Source: Marinomonas sp. CT5 (GTDB lineage: Bacteria; Pseudomonadota; Gammaproteobacteria; Pseudomonadales; Marinomonadaceae). From it: a DNA stretch of 64,000 nt. Location: the NCBI RefSeq assembly GCF_018336975.1, contig NZ_CP025572.1, positions 3,417,046 to 3,481,045 on the forward strand, read 5' to 3'. This document shows, piece by piece, positions 8,406 to 16,881 of the stretch. How positions within the stretch are numbered: the first letter of the stretch is position 1; each line of letters begins with the position of its first letter. Below the pieces are notes generated by a model that saw only the letters and a list, made by a program, of their open reading frames with translations, searched no databases and had not been told where the DNA came from. The translations under genes and the position numbers were made by a program.

Positions 8406-8945
8406 ATGAAACTGCTCACTATTGGTGCACTCGCACTTACATCAAGTATCACTATGGCTGCAGACTACCAGATTGATCCTGCCCACTCTGCAGTTGTATT
8501 CAAAGTAGGACATTTGGGTGTTAGCACAACCGTTGGACGCTTTAATAATTTTGAAGGTGACTTTACTTTCGATAAAGACCAAGCATCAGATAGCGCATCA
8601 TTGACTATACAAGCCGATAGCATTGATACCAATCACGATGCACGTGACAAACATTTGCGTAGTCCTGACTTTTTAGATGTAAAACAATTCCCAACACTAA
8701 CTTTCAAAAGCACTAAATTTGAAGGAGATAAACTCACAGGTAACTTAACGATTCATGGCGTAACCAAGCCTGTTAGTTTTGATGTTAAGAAAATTGGTGA
8801 AGGTAAAGATCCTTGGGGTGGCTACCGCGCAGGGTTTGAAGCAACAACGACCATTCAACGCAGCGATTTTGGCGTAACTTACTTTATTCCTGGCGTAACC
8901 GATGCGACAGAAATTGAAGTTTATGTTGAAGGCATACGCCAATAA
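8406..8945 (+). CDS. YceI family periplasmic protein
   Basis: 179 residues from the ATG at 8406, which follows GAGGAAAG. A signal peptide ends at TMAADYQ (cleavage after about residue 20). The rest is a lipocalin-like beta barrel with the YceI signature: DPAHSAVVFKVGHLG, LRSPDFLDVKQFPTLTF and ITGN-type strands. Family members bind polyisoprenoids or amphiphiles in the periplasm. A longer open frame upstream to 8250 has no ribosome site and would bury the signal peptide, so it is rejected. The next gene follows after 19 bp, suggesting co-transcription. Confidence 0.88.
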   Translation: MKLLTIGALALTSSITMAADYQIDPAHSAVVFKVGHLGVSTTVGRFNNFEGDFTFDKDQASDSASLTIQADSIDTNHDARDKHLRSPDFLDVKQFPTLTFKSTKFEGDKLTGNLTIHGVTKPVSFDVKKIGEGKDPWGGYRAGFEATTTIQRSDFGVTYFIPGVTDATEIEVYVEGIRQ

Positions 8946-8964
8946 TCAATCAAGGAAAGCGATC

Positions 8965-9837
8965 ATGTACGAAGAAGCCAGCAATTCAACTATTTTAATG
9001 CTATTAAATACGGCAGTTTACCCTTTTATCGCCGCACTAATAGTCAGCTTTATTGCTGGCAAGTTAACACGTGCATCATCCTATCTTGGTTACCTTGGTG
9101 GCTTTATTGTCGGACTTGGCCTGATTCATTCAGGCCTAAGTTTCCCTCCAAAGCAGGCCATTGATAATTACACTGTAAGCGCATTGATCGGTATTATCTC
9201 GATTCTACTCTTAACTTTAGTAAAACAATCACTTCCAAAAAATGCGCTAAAGATTGTGTTATTTGGTTTTTCTTTTTACTTTTTACTTAACCCAGTATTA
9301 AGACACTCTGGAGCTATTATCAGCCTAAGCTGGGCTATTGTGAGCGCCCTTATTGTAATGCTCTATTTATTTCTTTCTGAGCAAAGTCTTATACAAAAAA
9401 TGGACTCTAATAAACAAAGAAGTCTTTCGCCGCATTTATTAATTATAGGCCTAATGGTTGTAGCTGGTAGTGCGGCTCCGGTTATATCAATTGGTGGCAG
9501 CTTGTTGATTGGGCAGTTACTAGGCGCTTTTGGCGCAGCGACATTTGGTTATCTGATAATTGGCTATATCACGAATAAAACAGTGAATTACGCTACTATT
9601 CCAGCAATTCTAATACTCGGAGGACTGATTACCCAAAGTCATGTGCTTGCAGATATACCATTAAAAGTAATGCTTATGATTACTGCGAGCATCTTCTTGA
9701 CACCTATTGCCATTCTCTTAAAGGGCAAGACAAGTAATAAACAAAGTATTGTTATTATTCTAAGCCAAATTGTCGTAAGCGCCTTGGTAAGTGGATTAAG
9801 CCTATGGTTAGTTTGGCCAGAAAGTAGCCTCTACTAA
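8965..9837 (+). CDS. Polytopic membrane protein of unknown function
   Basis: 290 residues from the ATG at 8965, preceded by AAGGAAAG; this start begins right before the first membrane helix. The protein is almost entirely hydrophobic with about nine or ten predicted membrane segments and Gly-rich helices (GGSLLIGQLLGAFGAATFG). No motif that I recognise as a transporter signature is seen. It follows the YceI gene closely on the same strand, so they may share a transcript. It ends two bases from the convergent gene that follows. Confidence 0.65.
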   Translation: MYEEASNSTILMLLNTAVYPFIAALIVSFIAGKLTRASSYLGYLGGFIVGLGLIHSGLSFPPKQAIDNYTVSALIGIISILLLTLVKQSLPKNALKIVLFGFSFYFLLNPVLRHSGAIISLSWAIVSALIVMLYLFLSEQSLIQKMDSNKQRSLSPHLLIIGLMVVAGSAAPVISIGGSLLIGQLLGAFGAATFGYLIIGYITNKTVNYATIPAILILGGLITQSHVLADIPLKVMLMITASIFLTPIAILLKGKTSNKQSIVIILSQIVVSALVSGLSLWLVWPESSLY

Positions 9838-9839
9838 AA

Positions 9840-10256
9840 CTAATCTTTGAAAATAGACCGAGAAGATCGCCATAACGGCAAGATACACGCCGCTATGGCG
9901 CAGTTTATAGCACCGTAAGACAGCAAATAAAAAGAATCCGTTTCACTAATATTTAAATGCATGATAAGAAAAATATAATTTGGCAATACAATAAAAAACC
10001 AAATCTGAACAATCAGAAAAAAACGCCCAAAACCAGAAAGCCCTTTAACCTTAGCCAATAACCAAGCCATAAAATACAAAGAAACAAAAGTTGATAGCAC
10101 AAATAATAACGACATTCCGACAGAAGGTCGCGTGGACACACCAACCAAAGCAGACCGCCCCATCAACAACTCTGGAGCGGAAGAGTACCAAATCACTCCA
10201 ACGATCATCTGAAGGATAAAGACTAGCAACACCGCTTTGTGGTTTATTTTGTACAC
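9840..10256 (-). CDS. Small DUF1761-like membrane protein
   Basis: 138 residues with four hydrophobic segments. The N-terminal segment ending in GVIWYSSAPELLMGR resembles the WYS(P)xxFG motif of the DUF1761 family of bacterial membrane proteins of unknown function. It is convergent with the upstream-strand membrane protein (2-bp gap) and 37 bp downstream of the RmlD-like gene on the same strand, so it could be the last gene of a TatD-RmlD-like transcript. Family assignment is from motif memory and moderately sure. Confidence 0.6.
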   Translation of the reverse strand: MYKINHKAVLLVFILQMIVGVIWYSSAPELLMGRSALVGVSTRPSVGMSLLFVLSTFVSLYFMAWLLAKVKGLSGFGRFFLIVQIWFFIVLPNYIFLIMHLNISETDSFYLLSYGAINCAIAACILPLWRSSRSIFKD

Positions 10257-10293
10257 ATCAACTCCTTAAGTTCAGCTTGCCCTTAAACAACTA

Positions 10294-11190
10294 TTAACCT
10301 GCTTGATACAGCTCTTTCACCAAGTTTCTCAACTTTGATCGCCATGGGCGCTGCTTAATCCCAAAATGATTAAAAACCTTTCGACAAGACAAAGATTGTC
10401 TTTTCATCATTGAGACCTCTTCTATTTCAGGAAAAGAATCTCCAATTGCTTCAACTTCGACCTGCGCTTTCGAATCAAATTGGCTAGATGTTGCTAAAAT
10501 TGCTTCAACCAATCGAATCCAACTAATTTCTTCTGCACAACAATAGTGATAAATGCCTTTATTCTGAGAGCCATAATAGCCCTGATTGACCATAGACAAA
10601 ACCACACGAACTAAGTCAGAGACAGGAGTTGGGCTGCCGATCAAGTCATCTTTATATGCAAGGTTAACACCATCTTGAATCAGCCCAAGCGTTCGACAAA
10701 CGAAATCATCACCTTTACCACTAAATAGCCAACCTGTTCGTAACACAATATTATTAGGGTTACTTAGCACAATAGACTCAGCCTCAATTAAGGCTAAAGC
10801 ATATGGCTCCTCCCCATCCGGCTTATCACTTTCTGTATAAGGCGCATCTTTGTTCCCAGAAAAAACTCTAGCACTACTAATCATAATCAGTGGCGTTGTT
10901 TTTTGTTCACTAAAATAGCGTAGAACTGATAAGTATTTGCTGTAATCACTTTGTAAGGCATAACGTAAACTCAATGCATCAATTATTACATCAAACTTCA
11001 TTGCCTCTAATTCTGCTCGGCGCTCTAAATCCAACAAAAGTGATTCATCTGGACATAACCATTCAAATTCATTCTTTTGTTCAGACAAATTTAATAAAGA
11101 CGAACCAACTTCTGTATTACTTCCCAAAAGAAGAATACGAATAGGAGCATTAATATCTTGTATATTATTCAAAGCAAGTCCTCGTTCCAC
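10294..11190 (-). CDS. RmlD-like NAD-dependent epimerase/reductase
   Basis: 298 residues of the extended short-chain dehydrogenase fold, closest in layout to dTDP-4-dehydrorhamnose reductase (RmlD). Seen: a Rossmann-like start IRILLLGSNTEVGSSLL, ISSARVFSG, and IVLRTGWLFSG. The usual catalytic YxxxK is degenerate: the Tyr is in EPYALALIEAE but the Lys four residues on is missing. The ATG at 11190 overlaps the end of tatD by 22 bp; a TTG at 11172 with GAGGA before it is an alternative start. No other rhamnose genes are near, so a rhamnose role is doubtful. Confidence 0.65.
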   Translation of the reverse strand: MERGLALNNIQDINAPIRILLLGSNTEVGSSLLNLSEQKNEFEWLCPDESLLLDLERRAELEAMKFDVIIDALSLRYALQSDYSKYLSVLRYFSEQKTTPLIMISSARVFSGNKDAPYTESDKPDGEEPYALALIEAESIVLSNPNNIVLRTGWLFSGKGDDFVCRTLGLIQDGVNLAYKDDLIGSPTPVSDLVRVVLSMVNQGYYGSQNKGIYHYCCAEEISWIRLVEAILATSSQFDSKAQVEVEAIGDSFPEIEEVSMMKRQSLSCRKVFNHFGIKQRPWRSKLRNLVKELYQAG

Positions 11191-11954
11191 CTAGGAAAAA
11201 CCCTCAGTAGGTTATCACATGTCTGTTGTGCAATCTGCTCCACACTTTCTTCTCTTATTGACGCAACGCATTGTGCAATAAGAGGAATTGAAAGCGGAGT
11301 ATTATCATCACCCTGAAAACCACAAAGAGGCATATCAGGGGAGTCAGTTTCAAGAACAAAAGAACCATGATCTAGCGCAGCCAGAACACGGTGTGCTTTT
11401 TTAGCCCTCGGATACGTAATCGTCCCGCCAATACCAAGAACAAAACCTAAATCAATAAAACGCTTGGCTTGCTCAAAGCTACCATTAAATGCATGAACAA
11501 CGCCTCCGTAAGAAAAACCAATCTCACGCAAATATTTCAGTACCAAATCATAGCTTTTTCTAGCATGTAAAATAACAGGTAACTTCAATGACTTAGCAAC
11601 GTCTAGCTGACGAGAAAAGAAGTCTATTTGAGTTTTCATATCCACAGCATTAGGCCAATCATCCAAACCGATTTCGCCCACAGCCACTACACGCTGAGCA
11701 TCGCATTGCTCACCAAGCACATCAATTTGCTCGAAAGAAGCTTCAGATAAAAAATAAGGATGCAAACCATAGGCGGCACGCCATGAAGGGTAACGCCCCA
11801 CTAATTTTGCTAATTTAGACCAACTAACAAAAGTTGTTGCTGGTACTAAAAAACCACCCACTTTATTTTCCATACACCGTAAGATCAACGAATCTCGCTG
11901 CTCATCGAACACGTCAAAATCTAGATGACAATGGCTATCAATATACATATACAA
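11169..11954 (-). CDS. TatD family metal-dependent hydrolase
   Basis: 261 residues with the complete TatD signature: the HxH metal pair in DSHCHLDFD, Glu in VAVGEIGLD, His in ILHARKS, His in VVHAFNGS and Asp in LETDSPDMP. Members are TIM-barrel nucleases/deoxyribonucleases with two metals. It overlaps the RmlD-like gene by 22 bp, so translation of the two is likely coupled. Start may be ATG 11954 or the second ATG at 11948. Confidence 0.88.
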   Translation of the reverse strand: MYMYIDSHCHLDFDVFDEQRDSLILRCMENKVGGFLVPATTFVSWSKLAKLVGRYPSWRAAYGLHPYFLSEASFEQIDVLGEQCDAQRVVAVGEIGLDDWPNAVDMKTQIDFFSRQLDVAKSLKLPVILHARKSYDLVLKYLREIGFSYGGVVHAFNGSFEQAKRFIDLGFVLGIGGTITYPRAKKAHRVLAALDHGSFVLETDSPDMPLCGFQGDDNTPLSIPLIAQCVASIREESVEQIAQQTCDNLLRVFPRWNEDLL

Positions 11955-12004
11955 AAGATTACATTATTTGAGAGGTAAAGTACTAACTTATCAAATCACA
12001 GAGA

Positions 12005-12032
12005 CAAAAAAGCCGCGCAAAAATGCGCGGCT
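12005..12032 (-). terminator. Intrinsic terminator of pckA
   Basis: On the minus strand AGCCGCGCA and TGCGCGGCT pair perfectly and are followed by a T run. It lies 26 bp past the pckA stop. Confidence 0.9.
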
Positions 12033-12057
12033 CTCTGAATAACACTATAAAGTTAGC

Positions 12058-13614
12058 TTAAAGTACTGGCCCAGCCTTTACAATAGTGTCAGATACGGTA
12101 TCGAATTTCTTAAAGTTCTCAACAAACTGAGAAATCAAGTTCTTCGCTTGCGCTTCATAAGAAGCCTGATCAGACCATGTTTTACGTGGGTTCAATAAAA
12201 CACCATCGACACCAGGAACTTGAGTTGGAACATCTAAGTTAACATCCTCCAAATGCTCAGTTTCGGCATCAGCTAATACACCAGATTGAATCGCCGAGAT
12301 AACTGCACGAGTCGTTGGAATACTAAAGCGCTTACCACCTTGACCATGAGCACCACCAGTCCAACCAGTATTTACCAGGTAAACCTTGCTCCCGAACTCT
12401 TCAATACGCTTAATTAAAAGATCCGCATACACATCAGCAGAACGAGGGAAGAAAGGCGCACCAAAACAAGTAGAGAAGGTTGATTTAATACCAGTACCCG
12501 CTCCCATCTCAGTTGAACCAACCAAAGCGGTATAACCGCTCAAAAAGTGATAAGCTGCTGCTTCTTTTGACAAAATGGAAACAGGAGGCAAAACGCCAGT
12601 CAAATCACATGTTAGGAAGATAATCGAATCTGGTTCACCTGCACGATTTCCTGCGGCGCGTTTTTCAATGTGCTCACGAGGGTAACCAGCACGACCATTC
12701 TGCGTTAAAGAGGTATCAGCATAATCAGCGACACGTGTTTCAGGGTCTAATACAACGTTTTCAACAATAGTACCAAACTTGATCGCATCCCAAATAATCG
12801 GTTCATTTTTTTGCGAAAGGTCGATAGTTTTAGCGTAACAACCACCTTCAATATTGAAGACCGTATCTTTACCCCAACCATGCTCATCATCACCGATCAA
12901 AAAGCGCTCAGGATCGGCTGACAAGGTAGTTTTACCTGTTCCAGACAAACCAAAGAACAAGGTCACATCGCCTTCCGTACCAACGTTTGCAGCACAGTGC
13001 ATTGGCAATACATCATGAGCAGGTAACAAATAGTTTTGTACAGAGAACATGGCTTTTTTCATTTCACCAGCATAGCGCATGCCAGCAATAAGCACCTTAC
13101 GCTCAGCAAAATTTAGAATCACACAGCCATCAGAATTAGTACCATCACGCTCAGGATCACAAACAAAATTTGGCGCGTTAAGAATCTGCCACTCACTTTT
13201 GCTTGACGGATTATAAGTCTCAGGACGAATAAACAAGTTACGACCGAACAAATGATGCCAAGCCGTTTCAGTACGCATAATCACAGGTAAATAATATTCG
13301 TCTCCCGCACCAACATGAATATTAGACACATACGACTCTTGGCCATCCAAATAAGCAACAACACGATCCCAAAGTGGAGCGAATTTCGCTTCAGGAAATG
13401 CGCGATTTACCGGCCCCCAATGAATACTATCTTTACTGGACGCTTCTTCTACAATAAAGCGATCCATAGGAGATCGACCTGTACGAGCACCTGTTTCAAC
13501 AACAAGTGCGCCATTATCGGCAAGAACCCCTTCGCCATTTTGCAGGGCTTTTTCCACCAGCTGCGGCGTAGTTAAGTTGGTATGAATAGTCGTTACGTCT
13601 GATGCGGAGTTCAT
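12058..13614 (-). CDS. pckA: Phosphoenolpyruvate carboxykinase (ATP)
   Basis: 518 residues from the ATG at 13614, which has AGAGGA upstream; an in-frame ATG at 13653 has no such site. The enzyme turns oxaloacetate and ATP into phosphoenolpyruvate and CO2, the first step of gluconeogenesis. Seen: the kinase-1a P-loop [14 protein letters not shown], the metal site [20 protein letters not shown] near the N-terminus and NTGWTGG near the C-terminus. Length is normal. It is divergent from gnd across a 560-bp AT-rich region that holds two palindromes which may be regulatory. Confidence 0.96.
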   Translation of the reverse strand: MNSASDVTTIHTNLTTPQLVEKALQNGEGVLADNGALVVETGARTGRSPMDRFIVEEASSKDSIHWGPVNRAFPEAKFAPLWDRVVAYLDGQESYVSNIHVGAGDEYYLPVIMRTETAWHHLFGRNLFIRPETYNPSSKSEWQILNAPNFVCDPERDGTNSDGCVILNFAERKVLIAGMRYAGEMKKAMFSVQNYLLPAHDVLPMHCAANVGTEGDVTLFFGLSGTGKTTLSADPERFLIGDDEHGWGKDTVFNIEGGCYAKTIDLSQKNEPIIWDAIKFGTIVENVVLDPETRVADYADTSLTQNGRAGYPREHIEKRAAGNRAGEPDSIIFLTCDLTGVLPPVSILSKEAAAYHFLSGYTALVGSTEMGAGTGIKSTFSTCFGAPFFPRSADVYADLLIKRIEEFGSKVYLVNTGWTGGAHGQGGKRFSIPTTRAVISAIQSGVLADAETEHLEDVNLDVPTQVPGVDGVLLNPRKTWSDQASYEAQAKNLISQFVENFKKFDTVSDTIVKAGPVL

Positions 13615-13768
13615 GTTACTAAATCCTCTGAACGAAAAAGGTTGTCTAATCATTTCTATAAAAAGTGCCTCAATACGACAATTCTGCTTTTGATGACCTA
13701 TTAAAGCACTCTTTTATATGAAATTTTTTCTCTGTGAAAAACATAGTAACAAAACAATCTAAAAAAAA

Positions 13769-13786
13769 ATATTGTTATAACAATAT
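13769..13786. promoter_or_regulatory. Perfect 18-bp palindrome, candidate operator
   Basis: ATATTGTTA followed by its exact reverse complement TAACAATAT. It lies about 155 bp upstream of the pckA start and about 390 bp upstream of gnd. The core ATTGTTAT recurs at 13831. Confidence 0.5.
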
Positions 13787-13830
13787 GTTATTTTATTACC
13801 ATTATGAAATTTTTCAATATCATCTAACCC

Positions 13831-13848
13831 ATTGTTATATATAGCAAT
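13831..13848. promoter_or_regulatory. Second ATTGTTATA-type palindrome, candidate operator
   Basis: ATTGTTATA then TATAGCAAT: an 18-bp dyad with a single mismatched pair, sharing the left half-site with the palindrome at 13769. Two similar sites 62 bp apart suggest a dimeric regulator. Confidence 0.45.
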
Positions 13849-14175
13849 TACATTAAAAAACGAAGAAAAACAAACAACTTTAGCTCGATATATCTCCATT
13901 CAACCGTATATTTTTGTAGTTTTCTTTCTTTTTTGTCAGCTTTCAACTAAATAGAAACCTTCTTACTGACTTAAAAACTGGCCTAAATAGCGAAACTAAC
14001 TATGTGCCTATCTACGACAAAACCTCTTAAATCGTAAGGTTTATATTAAGAATTCCTAAAAAAATACAATTATTTGAGCTTTTCTTCCTGTGATTATGTC
14101 CTGAATTCACTCTCTTCATGGTAAGATTCTTTCTTCAATTCCCCCTACAATTGTTCAAAAGGTTGATCGATATTT

Positions 14176-15699
14176 ATGTTAAAAACGAATCAGAACTGCA
14201 ATATAGGATTTGTTGGCCTGGGTGTCATGGGTAAGAACTTGGCCTTAAATTTAGCCGACCATGGCTACCGAGTTGCAGGTTTTGATCTTGACGCGCATAA
14301 AATACAAGACGTTTTAGACACCGAAAAAGCTGAACGCCCTGATCCCTCTTCTGAAGCTCGAATTATTGGCTGCTCAAGTATGGAAGATATGCTAGCCAAC
14401 CTAGTTAAGCCACGAGTCATTGTTGTTCTAGTCCCTGCCGGAAGCCCTGTCGATGCCGTTTGTGACAACTTAATCGAGGCAGGCCTTGAACCAGACGATA
14501 TCGTTGTCGATTGCGGAAACAGTCAATGGACAGACACGATTCGTCGAGAGGCCGACTACAAAGAAAAATTCAAATTCTTTGGTACAGCCGTTTCAGGTGG
14601 CGAAGTTGGCGCACGTTTTGGCCCATCTTTAATGCCTGGTGGTGACGCTGACTCATGGAAGTACCTTCAGCCAATGTGGGAAGCGGTTGCTGCTAAAGTT
14701 GACGAAAATGGTAAGCCTATCGTGAGCAACACGCCTGGCAAACCTGTAACTGAAGGCGAACCTTGTACTGCTTACCTAGGGCCAAATGGCGCAGGCCATT
14801 ACGTTAAAATGGTTCATAACGGAATTGAATATGCCGACATGCAGTTAATTTGCGAAGCTTATCATCTACTTCGCTCTTTGCTGGGTTACGAACCAGAAGA
14901 AATTGGCAAATTATTCGAGAAATGGAACCAAGGCGTTTTAAACAGCTACTTGGTTGAAATCACGGCGGATATTCTTCAGCAATACGATCATACAACCGGC
15001 GCCCCACTTGTGGACATGATACTAGACAGCGCAGGTCAAAAAGGCACTGGTCGCTGGACATCCATCAGTGCAACACAAATGGGCGTACCTGCTGGTATCA
15101 TCAGTGAATCTGTCTATGCACGCGCTCTGAGCACACTAACTAGCGAAAGAGAACACGCAGCAGGCATTCTTACTGCCGAGGTCGAAAGCGGTGAAATCCT
15201 TGCAGAAGAAGTCGAAAAAGCTGTCGAAGAAGCATTATATTGCGCAAAAATTTGTGCTTACGCTCAAGGCTTCCAACTAATGCGCGCCGCAGAAAAAGAA
15301 TATGATTGGAAATTCAACTTCAGTGATATTGCTAAAATCTGGCGTGGTGGCTGTATCATCCGAGCCTCTTTCTTACAGAAAATTGCTGATGCATTTACTA
15401 AAACGCCTGAACTCGAAAACCTACTACTTAGCGATTACTTCGCCGATGCTATGGCAAGCAAGCAAACAGGGCTTCGTAAAGCGGTTGTCCTAGCAGCGCA
15501 ATCAGGCATACCGACACCATCGCTCTTCTCGGCATTGGCCTATTTTGATGGTTACCGCTCTGAAGTGCTACCAGCTAACTTGCTGCAAGCACAACGCGAT
15601 TACTTCGGCGCTCACACCTACGAGCGTGTCGATGCGGAACCAGGACAAAAATTCCATACTTACTGGCAAGAAAAAGGCCGTCCAGAGCGTAAAGCTTAA
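14176..15699 (+). CDS. gnd: 6-phosphogluconate dehydrogenase (decarboxylating)
   Basis: 507 residues. It oxidises 6-phosphogluconate to ribulose 5-phosphate, CO2 and NADPH in the pentose phosphate pathway. Seen: the NADP-binding GFVGLGVMGKNLALNLADHG, the catalytic region MVHNGIEYADMQLICEAY with the proton-donor Glu and HNG, and substrate residues in DSAGQKGTGRWT. It is a little longer than the 468-residue E. coli enzyme, within the range of the longer bacterial form. A strong two-way terminator follows. Confidence 0.96.
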   Translation: MLKTNQNCNIGFVGLGVMGKNLALNLADHGYRVAGFDLDAHKIQDVLDTEKAERPDPSSEARIIGCSSMEDMLANLVKPRVIVVLVPAGSPVDAVCDNLIEAGLEPDDIVVDCGNSQWTDTIRREADYKEKFKFFGTAVSGGEVGARFGPSLMPGGDADSWKYLQPMWEAVAAKVDENGKPIVSNTPGKPVTEGEPCTAYLGPNGAGHYVKMVHNGIEYADMQLICEAYHLLRSLLGYEPEEIGKLFEKWNQGVLNSYLVEITADILQQYDHTTGAPLVDMILDSAGQKGTGRWTSISATQMGVPAGIISESVYARALSTLTSEREHAAGILTAEVESGEILAEEVEKAVEEALYCAKICAYAQGFQLMRAAEKEYDWKFNFSDIAKIWRGGCIIRASFLQKIADAFTKTPELENLLLSDYFADAMASKQTGLRKAVVLAAQSGIPTPSLFSALAYFDGYRSEVLPANLLQAQRDYFGAHTYERVDAEPGQKFHTYWQEKGRPERKA

Positions 15700-15720
15700 G
15701 ACACCATTCTTATAGTAAAA

Positions 15721-15755
15721 AAAACGCTGACTTAGCAATAAGTCAGCGTTTTTTT
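15721..15755 (+). terminator. Strong intrinsic terminator after gnd
   Basis: AAACGCTGACTTA, loop GCAA, TAAGTCAGCGTTT with a following T run on the plus strand and A run before it, so it can work in both directions, although trmJ's stop lies 84 bp further on. Confidence 0.93.
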
Positions 15756-15838
15756 CAGCTTAAAATACAGGCTACTACTTGAGATTATAAATGAGCACTT
15801 TGAGTCTATTTATAACAAAGTATTAGCGAAAGTCGTAT

Positions 15839-16561
15839 TTATGGCTTCATTTTCTTTTCCATTGAAGTCAGCATACCTCTTAACATCCCTACTTCCTGCT
15901 GATCCAACCGAGAACGCTGGAAAAGACGGCGGAAACGCGTCATCACTTGCATCGGCATGTCTGGGTCAAGAAACTCAGTTTGCACTAATACTTTTTCCAA
16001 ATGCCCAAGTAAATAATCAATTTGCTCTACATTTGCCGCAGGCACATCCCATTTATTTGCCACTACTGGGGCATCTTTCATCAACAGCGTTTTCATACGC
16101 AATTCGTATGCAATAACCTGAACAGCCGCACCTAGGTTCAATGAGCTGAATGTCTCCACGGAAGGAATATGTACATGATAATTGCAACGCTGTAACTCTT
16201 CGTTGGTTAATCCTCGATCTTCACGACCAAATACAAAAGCAGTCAGTAAACCTTCTTCGTAAACCAAATCAGCCGCCTGCCTTGGGTCCACCAAAGGCCA
16301 AGGAATATTACGCTCTCGGGCGCTTGTACCAATAACAAGCTGACAATCAGCCAAGGCTTCCTCTAACGTATCAACAACCACTGCGTTATCTAAAATATCC
16401 GTCGCACCAGAAGCTCGGCTTACGGCCTCATCGCTAGGGTATTGCTTAGGTGCAACAAGATACAGATCCGCCAACCCCATGTTTTTCATTGCTCGAGCAG
16501 CGCCCCCGATGTTGCCTGGATGCGATGTATTTACAAGGACAATTCTTACTTTATTTTGCAT
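15839..16561 (-). CDS. trmJ: tRNA (cytidine/uridine-32 2'-O) methyltransferase
   Basis: 240 residues from the ATG at 16561; the longer frame from a TTG at 16576 is less likely. It is a SPOUT (trefoil-knot) methyltransferase that puts a 2'-O-methyl on position 32 of tRNAs using S-adenosylmethionine. Seen: VRIVLVNTSHPGNIGGAARA with the catalytic Arg/Asn region, FVFGREDRGLTNEEL, and SLNLGAAVQVIAYEL, the knot motifs 1-3. It is divergent from suhB, the same arrangement as in E. coli and many relatives. Confidence 0.9.
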   Translation of the reverse strand: MQNKVRIVLVNTSHPGNIGGAARAMKNMGLADLYLVAPKQYPSDEAVSRASGATDILDNAVVVDTLEEALADCQLVIGTSARERNIPWPLVDPRQAADLVYEEGLLTAFVFGREDRGLTNEELQRCNYHVHIPSVETFSSLNLGAAVQVIAYELRMKTLLMKDAPVVANKWDVPAANVEQIDYLLGHLEKVLVQTEFLDPDMPMQVMTRFRRLFQRSRLDQQEVGMLRGMLTSMEKKMKP

Positions 16562-16752
16562 TTTATGAGGTACCAATAATAGCAGTCGAATAATGCGGCG
16601 TATCTTAACAGATATTTACCTAGATGCCGCAAACCGATCAGTTTTTAACCAAAGTTTCACTAGTAAAAAATACTCTGCTGCGATAGAATTCGCGCTCTTA
16701 TTTAGGCACTTGGTTTTGTATCCTTTATTCTTTTGAAATTTGCTCGAAAGAA

Positions 16753-16775
16753 TGCGCACAAGCTGACTTGGCGCA
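16753..16775 (+). promoter_or_regulatory. boxB-like hairpin in the suhB leader
   Basis: TGCGC, bulged A, CAAG, loop CTGA, CTTG, GCGCA: nine base pairs with one bulge. Its position just upstream of a boxA-like element suggests a boxB role. Confidence 0.5.
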
Positions 16776-16799
16776 GCAAAAAGATAAAACGGAGAGGCC

Positions 16800-16811
16800 C
16801 GCTCTTTAACA
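16800..16811 (+). promoter_or_regulatory. boxA-like element in the suhB leader
   Basis: CGCTCTTTAACA differs from the E. coli rRNA boxA (TGCTCTTTAACA) at one base. boxA RNA binds NusB/NusE. In E. coli the suhB leader is known to carry a boxA used for feedback control by the Nus complex; the same is inferred here. Confidence 0.7.
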
Positions 16812-16881
16812 CTTTATCTGGCAACTTATCGTCTTATGGGCGGTATGTGCATTTTAATGACGAAATAATTGACGGTAAATT

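Larger units (their letters stand above)
13615..14175. promoter_or_regulatory. Divergent regulatory region between pckA and gnd
   Basis: No gene is visible. The region is very AT-rich, especially 13740-13870. It contains a perfect palindrome (13769-13786) and a near-perfect relative 45 bp away (13831-13848), described separately. It must hold the promoters of both genes, but I could not assign a convincing -35/-10 pair. Confidence 0.5.
16562..16881. promoter_or_regulatory. trmJ-suhB divergent region with suhB antitermination-like leader
   Basis: About 320 bp without a protein gene. The suhB side holds a bulged hairpin (16753-16775) and, 24 bases on, a boxA-like element (16800-16811), the order seen in rRNA leaders. 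Promoters themselves were not resolved. Confidence 0.6.
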
